Made by a program: the position numbers and the translations under genes. A stretch of 64,000 nt of DNA from Halomonas sp. SpR8 (GTDB lineage Bacteria; Pseudomonadota; Gammaproteobacteria; Pseudomonadales; Halomonadaceae), in the NCBI RefSeq assembly GCF_031010195.1, contig NZ_JAUAMC010000002.1, forward strand, positions 248,001-312,000, read 5' to 3'. Positions 46,320 to 53,547 of the stretch are shown here, in pieces. Numbering within the stretch: the first letter of the stretch is position 1; each line of letters begins with the position of its first letter. The notes below the pieces were generated by a model, which was given only the letters and a program-made list of their open reading frames with translations, did not search any database and was not told the origin of the DNA.

Positions 46320-47588
46320 TTATGAGCCAAACATGCCTTTGAACATAAAGAAGAACAGAATCGCGAGGCCCGCACCCGCCGGCAGCGTGATCAACCAGGA
46401 CATCACAATGGTGCCAATAACGCGCAAATTAAGCGCTGCCAAGCCACGTGCCAGGCCGACACCTAACACCGCTCCCACTAGCGTATGGGTAGTAGATATC
46501 GGCAAGCCGGTACCCGAGGCCAAGACGACTGTCGTCGCCGCCGCCAAGGTGGCCGCAAAACCGCGGCTTGGAGTGAGCTCTGTAATCCCGGTACCCACGG
46601 TCGCGATCACTTTATGGCCGTAGGTAACCAACCCCACTACAATGCCACCGCCACCAAGTACCAGTACCCACCAGGGCACTAGCGCGGCACTGTCGATGAC
46701 GCCTTCGCTACGTACAACGCTAATAACCGCAGCGAGTGGGCCAACCGCGTTCGCCACGTCGTTGGAGCCGTGGGCAAAGGCCATGGCGCAGGCGGTAAAG
46801 ATCATCAGTACGCCAAATACCCGCTCGACGTTGGCATAACCAAAATGATCGCTGGTGTTCTGCACGTATTTGACCCGTCGCTCCATCACTACGCCTAGCG
46901 CCATAATTATTAAGCCAATCGCAATAGAAATCAGCAGGCTCTGGCCGAAACTCAAGTGTAGCCCAATATGTTTCAGGCCTTTGGTCAGTGTCACCATTGC
47001 GACGATAAAGCCGACCAGGAAGATATAGCCTGGCACATAGCGTTTGGCCGCAGCAAAAGGATCGTCGTTTTCAAAAATCAGGTGATGAACCGACTTAAAC
47101 AACACGAAACCGATCGTACCGGCAAGCAGCGGCGAGATAATCCAGCTAGAAGCAATTTGCCCCACTTTGCCCCATGCAACCGCATCAACGCCAAGCCCCA
47201 CAGCCCCAAAACCAACGATGGCACCGACAATTGAGTGAGTCGTAGACACCGGCCAACCGCGTGCGGACGCTATCATCAACCAAATCGCGGCGGCTAATAG
47301 CGCGGAGAGCATTCCGTAAACCAGTAGATGCGGATTATCCGCCAATAATACGGGGTCAAGCATTCCCCCTCGAATGGTCGCGGTGACTTCACCACCGGCC
47401 AACCAGGCCCCCAGAAACTCAAAGATAACCGCGATAAGAATGGCTTGTTTGATGGTGATCGCTTTCGACCCCACCGAGGTTCCCATTGCATTGGCGACGT
47501 CGTTCGCACCAACACCCCAGGCCATAAAGAAGCCGAACAAACAGGCCAAGATAATGAAGATTTCACTGTGCTGGACAATAATCAGCAT
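46320..47588 (-). CDS. PiT-family inorganic phosphate transporter
   Basis: The 422-aa low-affinity phosphate:cation symporter has both signature GANDVANAMG-type repeats: WGVGANDVANAMGTSVGSKA near the N-terminus and AHGSNDVANAVGPLAAV in the second half. Each is followed by a conserved STTHS/T element (STTHSIVGAIVG; STTHTLVGAVLG). About ten helices are present. AGGGGAG lies just before the ATG. It starts 10 bp after the DUF47 gene, the standard PhoU-like partner, so the two form an operon. A weak Pho-box-like run lies upstream of the DUF47 gene. Confidence 0.95.
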   Translation of the reverse strand: MLIIVQHSEIFIILACLFGFFMAWGVGANDVANAMGTSVGSKAITIKQAILIAVIFEFLGAWLAGGEVTATIRGGMLDPVLLADNPHLLVYGMLSALLAAAIWLMIASARGWPVSTTHSIVGAIVGFGAVGLGVDAVAWGKVGQIASSWIISPLLAGTIGFVLFKSVHHLIFENDDPFAAAKRYVPGYIFLVGFIVAMVTLTKGLKHIGLHLSFGQSLLISIAIGLIIMALGVVMERRVKYVQNTSDHFGYANVERVFGVLMIFTACAMAFAHGSNDVANAVGPLAAVISVVRSEGVIDSAALVPWWVLVLGGGGIVVGLVTYGHKVIATVGTGITELTPSRGFAATLAAATTVVLASGTGLPISTTHTLVGAVLGVGLARGLAALNLRVIGTIVMSWLITLPAGAGLAILFFFMFKGMFGS

Positions 47589-47598
47589 GAAGCTCCCC

Positions 47599-48279
47599 TT
47601 AGCGGGCTGTCAGGATCTGCAAACGGCTACCCACACGCTCGGCGCGGTCGGATAACTCGCCCACCCATTCGATGATCTTGTAGAGAAAGATCACATCTAC
47701 GGGGGGCAGCTCGCTCTCAAGCGCGAACAGCTGGCGACGTATAGTCACCTGTTGATCATCGGCCTGGTGTTCGAGGACGTGCAGCTCACGAATCATTTTC
47801 TGCATCACATCAGAGACGTTTTTGCCAAAACCGGACTCCAGCAGGTCTTTAAGCTCTTCCAATGCCTGGCGAGCCTGTGCAACACACGCAATGCTGGTAC
47901 GAATGTAGTCAAGCATCGGCTCGGCCAACTCATCCGGCACGCGCATTTTACGCCCCAGCATAATGCCGGTAATGTCGCGCACCTTATTGGCGATTTTGTC
48001 CTGCACACTGATCAGGTCGAGCAAGTCAGACCGCGACACCGGTAGAAACATGGTGTTGGGCAGGTTCAACCGCAGATCTGTTTTCAGCGTATCGGCATCG
48101 TGCTCTAAGCGGGTGACGTTTTCGCGCAGCTCCGCTGCTTTGTCCCAGTCATCAGCAAGGGTTGCCTCAAAGAACGGCAACAGCTGATCGGCGCATTCAT
48201 TCGCCTTGACGATATGGGCCAGTAGCGGCTGGAATGGCGAGCGGCCAAACATCGAAGAAAAAGGATTGGAGGTAACCAT
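47599..48279 (-). CDS. DUF47/PhoU-like phosphate transport regulator (TIGR00153)
   Basis: The 226-aa helical PhoU-like protein begins SSMFGRSPFQPLLAHIVKAN and has LEHDADTLKTDLRLNLPNTM and VQDKIANKVRDITGIMLGRK. DUF47 proteins associate with PiT transporters and are thought to modulate them. Ten base pairs separate it from the PiT gene. It has AAAGG before the ATG. Confidence 0.92.
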   Translation of the reverse strand: MVTSNPFSSMFGRSPFQPLLAHIVKANECADQLLPFFEATLADDWDKAAELRENVTRLEHDADTLKTDLRLNLPNTMFLPVSRSDLLDLISVQDKIANKVRDITGIMLGRKMRVPDELAEPMLDYIRTSIACVAQARQALEELKDLLESGFGKNVSDVMQKMIRELHVLEHQADDQQVTIRRQLFALESELPPVDVIFLYKIIEWVGELSDRAERVGSRLQILTAR

Positions 48280-48416
48280 AGTGCCTTTAAGCCTGTTTTC
48301 GGGAAGCCTGGAGATGGCGGCGCCAGTATAATGAGTGTGCTCGCCGCCGTCATGAAAAGTTCATAAATGTCATCAAATATTCACTCAAATGCCACAATAC
48401 CAAGGTAGCTAGTTTC
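48280..48416. promoter_or_regulatory. Divergent promoter region with weak Pho-box-like repeats
   Basis: Three TCAT cores at 48350-48353, 48361-48364 and 48370-48373 (in CCGTCATGAAAAGTTCATAA) have spacings of 11 and 9 bp, reminiscent of Pho boxes (CTGTCAT units every 11 bp). Only the first unit matches well. Control of DUF47-PiT by PhoB is possible but unproven. Confidence 0.3.
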
Positions 48417-49328
48417 ATGAAAAACCCCAATCCAATGGAAGTAGAGCTTAAGCTAGCGCTTGGCCCGACAGGCCCCAGCACCCTGCTTGAGCAGCCTTTC
48501 CTGAATACCACCAGCGCCCGCCAACAAACGCTGGCCAATAGCTATTTCGATACGCCGGAAGGCGATTTGGCTAAGGCGCGCCTCGCCGTTCGCCTGCGCC
48601 AAGTGGATGGCATCGTGCTGCTTACGGTGAAAACGGCAGGCCAAGGCGGTGGTGGGCTTTCTCAACGACAGGAGTGGGAGTGGCAGGTGTCTGGCCCCGC
48701 GCTAGATCTAGCGGCGCTCGCAAAGTTGCCCCCTTTTCAGGGTGAACTCGCCCATGCATTGCCTGCGCTGGCGCCTCAACTGCGTACCGACTTCTCACGC
48801 CGCAGTTGGCAGTTAACCGGTTTAGCAACGCCAGACGCCACAAGCCAGGGCAGCCATATCGAACTGGTATTGGACGAAGGTGAGATTATTAGCGGTGGCT
48901 ACCGCACACCAATTCGCGAAGTGGAGCTTGAGCTGAAAGATGGCGACCCTGAATCGCTGTGGACACTCGCTCTACAACTCGCCGAGCAGGTTCCGCTGCG
49001 CCCCTCAGACAGCAGCAAAGCAGCGCGGGGCAATGCGCTAAGCGAACAGCGCTGGCTTCTACCTGAAGCGCACTCGCCAGCAGAGTGGCTACACCGTGCT
49101 ACGCTGGCGCTAGATGCCTACCACGACAGCCAGCAGGCGGCCTTTTTAACCGGAGCTCAAGCGGCGTTGATACAGCTTGCCGAACACCCGGCGCTCGACG
49201 ATTCGGCTCGCGTTTTTGCCCAGGCGCTTCCCCGCGCACTAGGTGCCGATGGCCAGCCAACGGCTGCTTATGGTAAAGCGGCGTTGACACTTGCGCATCG
49301 CTTGGCTTACCAAACCGCGCTACGCTAA
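48417..49328 (+). CDS. CYTH-domain inorganic triphosphatase-like protein
   Basis: The 303-aa protein has a CYTH tunnel domain in the first two thirds. The metal-binding ExExK motif is in MEVELKLAL, followed by SYFDTPEGDLAKARLAVRLR, REVELELKDGDPESLWTLA and a C-terminal CHAD-like helical part. E. coli YgiF is a similar short-chain inorganic triphosphatase. The ATG at 48417 has AAGGTAG 8 bp upstream. Its position next to phosphate transport fits polyphosphate metabolism. Confidence 0.88.
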   Translation: MKNPNPMEVELKLALGPTGPSTLLEQPFLNTTSARQQTLANSYFDTPEGDLAKARLAVRLRQVDGIVLLTVKTAGQGGGGLSQRQEWEWQVSGPALDLAALAKLPPFQGELAHALPALAPQLRTDFSRRSWQLTGLATPDATSQGSHIELVLDEGEIISGGYRTPIREVELELKDGDPESLWTLALQLAEQVPLRPSDSSKAARGNALSEQRWLLPEAHSPAEWLHRATLALDAYHDSQQAAFLTGAQAALIQLAEHPALDDSARVFAQALPRALGADGQPTAAYGKAALTLAHRLAYQTALR

Positions 49329-49378
49329 CATTTCTCGTTATTTCAGGACTGGATTGAGGCACTCTTCAGGATAATGCA

Positions 49379-50281
49379 ATGAATTTACACTTAACCCCCG
49401 GTGCGGAAGGCCTGCGCGCCCGACTGTTTCATATCATTTTCGAGTCTGACACACCGGGGGCGAAAGCGTTTGATATCGCCTTGATCGTGGCCATTTTAAT
49501 CAGCGTCGCGGTTATTCTGCTGGATAGTATTGAGATTTATGCCGAGCGCTATGGGCTCATTTTCTTCTACATCGAGTGGGCGCTGACGATACTGTTCAGC
49601 ATTGAGTTGCTAGTACGAATTTACTGCCTTGAACGCCCTTTAATCTATCTAAAAAGCTTTTACGGCATCGTTGATTTAATCGCTATTTTACCCACCTGGC
49701 TGGTACTGCTGGTGCCAGGGGCGCATGCGTTGGTGATTGTCCGCCTACTGCGGGTGCTACGTATCTTCCGCATTTTGCGATTGATGGAGTTTGTCGGCGA
49801 AGCAAGCCTGCTAATGGATGCTCTCAAACGCAGCATGCGTCAAATACTGCTGTTTTTTTCGGCTATTTTTATGGTGGTCACGCTTTTTGCAGCACTGATG
49901 TACACCATCGAAACGCCGGAGGCGGGCTTTACCAGCATTCCCATGTCGATGTACTGGGCCATCGTGAGCATGACCACGGTCGGCTACGGCGATATTGTGC
50001 CCGCTACGGCGTTAGGCAAAGCGATCACCATGGTGCTGATGCTACTGGGCTACTCAGTTATCGCCGTGCCCACCGGGGTGTTCTCTGCCCAGGTGATACG
50101 CTCGATTCGCGAGGAGCGCTACTCCGAAGAAGCCTGCCCCGGCTGCGGGCACGACCGCCATGACAAAAAAGCCCGCTACTGCCTGCGCTGCGGCACTTGG
50201 CTGGATGAAAATAGCGAAGACCCGCGTAACAAAGACGAAGATAGCCACGAGGAAGACAAAAACGCGCCCCAAGACGGCTAA
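49379..50281 (+). CDS. Voltage-gated potassium channel-like ion transporter with zinc-ribbon tail
   Basis: This is a 300-aa six-helix channel subunit. The S4 sensor carries regularly spaced arginines (IVRLLRVLRIFRILRLMEF). The pore has the K+ filter in MTTVGYGDIVPAT, and S6 is LLGYSVIAVPTGVFSA. The cytoplasmic tail (from residue 240) has CPGCGHDRHDKKARYCLRCG, a CxxC-x13-CxxC zinc ribbon, followed by a very acidic end. The filter argues for K+ selectivity, useful for osmoregulation in a halophile. The tail may sense metal or redox state. Confidence 0.92.
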   Translation: MNLHLTPGAEGLRARLFHIIFESDTPGAKAFDIALIVAILISVAVILLDSIEIYAERYGLIFFYIEWALTILFSIELLVRIYCLERPLIYLKSFYGIVDLIAILPTWLVLLVPGAHALVIVRLLRVLRIFRILRLMEFVGEASLLMDALKRSMRQILLFFSAIFMVVTLFAALMYTIETPEAGFTSIPMSMYWAIVSMTTVGYGDIVPATALGKAITMVLMLLGYSVIAVPTGVFSAQVIRSIREERYSEEACPGCGHDRHDKKARYCLRCGTWLDENSEDPRNKDEDSHEEDKNAPQDG

Positions 50282-50303
50282 GTCTGAGGCGCGTAGTGTT
50301 TTC
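50262..50303 (+). terminator. Terminator overlapping the ion channel stop
   Basis: ACGCGCC (50262-50268) pairs with GGCGCGT (50288-50294) over a loop of about 19 nt that includes the stop codon. It is followed by AGTGTTTTC, a short T-run on the plus strand. Confidence 0.5.
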
Positions 50304-50336
50304 ATTGAGTGCGGGATGGAGTGGTTATTTAACCGG

Positions 50337-51113
50337 TCACTCCACTTCGTGAGGGGCGTCCCAGGCGTCTAACTCAGCATCGCTCCATGCGCCATAGGTC
50401 GCGTTGGGGAACACGATCCAGTCCTTACCAAACCGCTCGGCATTCTCTTCAACCAGCTCGTGCTGCTGTTCCAGATCGGCACCGGCGAAGTCACCTGCGA
50501 AATCGTGTAGCGAGTCGCCTAGCTGCATTACCAGGGTGTGGTTCTCAACCACCTCGGCGCGGCGCTCCGCCTTAGCAGGCCCTAATAGCATCACGCTCTG
50601 TTCAGAAACCTGGGGCAGCTCTAGCGCTTCTAGAGTGGCAATCGTATCGGCCTCGTTCTCCTGGTAGCGGTCTGAGACGTAAAAAATCGCCACGCCCTGC
50701 TCGTCCGCGAAATCCAGAAACGCTTTGGCACCCGGCATTAAGCGCGGCTCACCCTCACGCTCCCAATGCTTCCAAGTATCCCAGGTGGTGTAGTCGTGGC
50801 ATGCCTGCATATCGCGAACCAACAGCGCGCTATTATCCAGCACCGTTTCATCCAGGTCGGTAATGATAGCCAAGTCGTCGCTGCCACCATGCGCCTCGAT
50901 CTGATCCTCAAGCCGGTAAGTGGCGAGGGCAAATCCCTGGCGCTGCAAGGCGGCCGCTTCTGCAGACTGCTGCTGATAACGCAGACCCATCGCATAGGCT
51001 TGCTGAGCACACAGTTCTGCGCCATCGCTAGCCGCGTGGCTGGTCAGCGGTAAAGCGGTCAGGCTGGCTAACGCTGCCAGAGTGCAGAGTCGAGAGGTGA
51101 AAGGCATTGTCAT
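50337..51113 (-). CDS. Periplasmic HAD-family acid phosphatase (5'-nucleotidase e(P4)-like)
   Basis: The 258-aa secreted phosphatase has a signal peptide (TLAALASLTALPLTSHA, cleavage near residue 27). The HAD motif I is DLDETVLDNSALL with both nucleophile aspartates. Motif II is in IFYVSDRYQEN, and the later aspartates are in LVMQLGDSLHDFAGDF. Class C acid phosphatases of this kind hydrolyse nucleotides such as NMN for uptake. A lipobox cysteine is not evident, so it may be soluble. The ATG at 51113 has AGGAG 8 bp upstream; the frame open to 51209 is not needed. Confidence 0.9.
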   Translation of the reverse strand: MTMPFTSRLCTLAALASLTALPLTSHAASDGAELCAQQAYAMGLRYQQQSAEAAALQRQGFALATYRLEDQIEAHGGSDDLAIITDLDETVLDNSALLVRDMQACHDYTTWDTWKHWEREGEPRLMPGAKAFLDFADEQGVAIFYVSDRYQENEADTIATLEALELPQVSEQSVMLLGPAKAERRAEVVENHTLVMQLGDSLHDFAGDFAGADLEQQHELVEENAERFGKDWIVFPNATYGAWSDAELDAWDAPHEVE

Positions 51114-51303
51114 TGAATGATCTCCTGGGATAGGCGATCTCAAAAAGACGAGGCGACTCCTCGCCTTAAAGGACCACGATTTATTATCGAAAATAAGCAT
51201 AAAGAGCATATTTTATTTTCATTGAACATTCAAATAACGATAAAACAGAGCAAATTCCTGCTCGATCTGCCTACGAGCCAGAGATTTGCCTTGAAAAGTG
51301 CTT

Positions 51304-51927
51304 TTAGCCGACGAAAGGAGAAGTGTCGCCGCGTCCTTCGCGAACAATTTTGGGCGGCAGTTCGCGCAGGTCGATAACGCTGGTGGGATCCAAATGGCAT
51401 GCGCCGCCATCAATAATGGCATCCAGGTGGGCACCAAAACGTTCACGGATCTCTTCTGGGTCGTTCATGGGCAGGTCATCACCTACCGGAATCAGCGTGA
51501 CGCTCATCAACGGCTCGCCTAACGCCGCCAGTAGCGCATGAGTAATGCGGTGATCCGGCACACGCACGCCAATCGAGCGGCGCTTGGGGTGCAGCAGCAG
51601 GCGCGGCACTTCGGATGTTGCATCCAGAATATAAGTATAGGGGCCAGGCGTGTGGGCTTTTAGCAGCCGGAACACGTCGTTATCTACCTTGGCATAGGTA
51701 CCAATTTCCGATAGATCAGAGCACACCAGAGTAAAGTTGTGCTTATCGTCCAATGAACGCAGCCATTTAATTTTTTCGATGGCTTTTTTTTCGCCCAAGT
51801 GGCAGCCCAGGGCATAGCCCGAGTCGGTGGGATACGCCACCACGCCGCCTTTACGAATGATCTCAATGGCCTGATCGATCAAGCGCTTTTGGGGGTTTTC
51901 TGGATGAATCTGAAAATACTGGCTCAT
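51304..51927 (-). CDS. yciO: YciO-type Sua5/TsaC-family protein
   Basis: The 207-aa single-domain YrdC/Sua5 fold protein begins IRKGGVVAYPTDSGYALGCH, then KHNFTLVCSDLSEIGTYAKV, PGPYTYILDAT and RRSIGVRVPDH. The SQYFQIHPENPQKRLI opening and the DSGYALG variant point to YciO rather than TsaC. YciO has weak or uncertain threonylcarbamoyl-AMP activity. It lies 66 bp downstream of the PHP nuclease gene on the same strand, as yciV-yciO in E. coli. Confidence 0.9.
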   Translation of the reverse strand: MSQYFQIHPENPQKRLIDQAIEIIRKGGVVAYPTDSGYALGCHLGEKKAIEKIKWLRSLDDKHNFTLVCSDLSEIGTYAKVDNDVFRLLKAHTPGPYTYILDATSEVPRLLLHPKRRSIGVRVPDHRITHALLAALGEPLMSVTLIPVGDDLPMNDPEEIRERFGAHLDAIIDGGACHLDPTSVIDLRELPPKIVREGRGDTSPFVG

Positions 51928-51993
51928 AAGTTACTCCTGTCCGTAGGCTCTATGCATAAACAATTCATATAACACAGTGTAAACGTTAGCGAA

Positions 51994-52908
51994 TCATCTC
52001 GCTGCAAGCGTGCCTGCTGGCGCCTCGCGCAGATGCACCAAGCGCGGATGCTGCCATATCGGTAGCGCCGCCGTGCGCGGAATTAAGCTCATACTCCCGG
52101 GTGCCGCGTGGCTGCCGGGAAAGTGAAAGTCGCTGCCCATGGAGGCATACAGCTCACGCTCGACCAGTTGACGCGCCAGGTCACGGGTGCTGTCCGGGTT
52201 CTGCTGGCCGCTAACTAGCTCGACCGCTTGCCCGCCCGCCGTCTGAAAGGTGTCCATCAACAGCCCGCGCTTACGCCGGGTTAAACCGTGGCGCAGCGGA
52301 TGGGCAATCACCGCCACACCACCAGATTCGACAACCCAACTCACGGCTTCGCTGATTTCCGGCCAGTGAGCTTTAACATCACCCTTCTTGCCGCTGCCCA
52401 AATAGCGCTTAAACGCGCTGGCCCAGTCGGGCACGACGCCTTCAGCCACCAGCGCGCGGGCAAAGTCAGGACGACCAAGAGGGCGGTCGCTGCCAGCGTG
52501 CAGGCGCGCTTTTTCCAGGGCGTTGGATAAACCGATTTTTTCCAGCCGCTCGGCAATCACCTCCGCGCGCTGAATTCGCGCTTCACGCTGCTGAATCAAA
52601 CCCTCCACCATTGGCCCCTTTAAGCCGCCGGGCAGTAGCGCGACAACGTGGATATTCACACCTTGCCAGCGTGTGGATAACTCACAGCCAGGCACAAGGC
52701 ACAGCCCAGCTCGCTCAGCCGCGCGGCCCGCTTCTTTAATGCCGTCCATGGTATCGTGGTCGGTAAGCGACATATGCGTCAGCCCGCGCTCAGCGCACAG
52801 CGTTACCAGCTCGGTGGGCGTTAGCGCGCCATCGGAGGCAGTAGAGTGCATGTGCAAATCAACCGGGTAGCGTTGGTCGGCATCAAAGGTGTAAGGGAGT
52901 CGGGGCAT
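51994..52908 (-). CDS. rnm: PHP-domain 5'-3' exoribonuclease / 3',5'-nucleotide phosphatase (YciV, RNase AM)
   Basis: The 304-aa PHP metalloenzyme has the first metal motif VDLHMHSTASDGALTPTEL. The second is MSLTDHDTMDGI, the third VIAHPLRHGL and the last MGSDFHFPG, so all metal ligands are visible. E. coli YciV/RNase AM trims 5' ends of short RNAs and rRNA precursors and hydrolyses pAp-like nucleotides. The yciV-yciO order is conserved. The end of the gene carries an exact DnaA-box sequence at 52672-52680. Confidence 0.9.
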   Translation of the reverse strand: MPRLPYTFDADQRYPVDLHMHSTASDGALTPTELVTLCAERGLTHMSLTDHDTMDGIKEAGRAAERAGLCLVPGCELSTRWQGVNIHVVALLPGGLKGPMVEGLIQQREARIQRAEVIAERLEKIGLSNALEKARLHAGSDRPLGRPDFARALVAEGVVPDWASAFKRYLGSGKKGDVKAHWPEISEAVSWVVESGGVAVIAHPLRHGLTRRKRGLLMDTFQTAGGQAVELVSGQQNPDSTRDLARQLVERELYASMGSDFHFPGSHAAPGSMSLIPRTAALPIWQHPRLVHLREAPAGTLAAR

Positions 52909-53090
52909 AAATGACGCCGTGTGGGCAGTTTGTCAGAATGCGCTTTTAAGATAGTGTAAAACGCGTTGTTCAGCGGTGAATGACGTTCACAGCAAGCCAG
53001 AACAGTGAGTAAGATATGGTGCGCGCTTAAGCCAGTGCGGTCAATTAGCGGTCACATTGCTTCCCCGTTTTATCAAGGAGTTATATAAAA

Positions 53091-53390
53091 ATGCTGTATG
53101 CCATTATCAGTGAAGATGTCCCCAATAGCCTAGAGCGTCGCTTGTCCGCTCGACCCGACCATCTGGCGCGCCTGGAAGCATTGCGCGATGAGGGACGCAT
53201 CGTCTTAGCGGGGCCTCACCCTGCTATTGACGCTGAAAATCCCGGCGATGCGGGCTTCTCCGGCAGTCTTGTGGTGGCAGAATTTGAAAGTCTTGAGGAC
53301 GCCCAAGCCTGGGCCGATGCGGATCCTTATATGATTGCCGGCGTCTATGCCAAGGTCATCGTTAAGCCCTTCAAAAAAGTGTTGCCTTGA
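53091..53390 (+). CDS. yciI: YciI-family protein
   Basis: The 99-aa ferredoxin-like-fold protein begins [20 protein letters not shown], with [20 protein letters not shown] and the conserved His/Asp dyad region (GPHPAIDAE), ending [25 protein letters not shown] is about 8 bp before the ATG. The family's activity is poorly known. As in E. coli it sits near yciO/yciV, though divergently. Confidence 0.9.
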   Translation: MLYAIISEDVPNSLERRLSARPDHLARLEALRDEGRIVLAGPHPAIDAENPGDAGFSGSLVVAEFESLEDAQAWADADPYMIAGVYAKVIVKPFKKVLP

Positions 53391-53412
53391 TCTCCAAAGG
53401 CGAGTGTGGAGG

Positions 53413-53477
53413 GTCCACCGGGGTTGCAAAGAGTTTTTCACAGAGCCTGTGGAAAACTCTGTGCAAACCCGGCGGAC
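53413..53477. repeat. Long imperfect hairpin between yciI and mnmC
   Basis: The two arms of a 65-nt stretch pair almost throughout: GTCC-CCGG, GGGTTGCA/TGCAAACCC, AGAGTTTT/AAAACTCT and CACAG/CTGTG, around a 3-nt loop at about 53444-53446. No T-run follows. It could be an RNA structure after yciI, an mnmC leader element or a palindromic repeat. Confidence 0.75.
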
Positions 53478-53547
53478 GCTTTGCGCTAACCCAGAGATAG
53501 CGCCAGCGCTGGCAAATTGATCGTTTTTTAACCACCTATTCACCAAG

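Noticed and set aside
48347..48374. Full Pho box upstream of the DUF47-PiT operon
   Set aside because: Only one unit matches CTGTCAT well and the spacing is 11 then 9 bp; kept only as a weak regulatory note.
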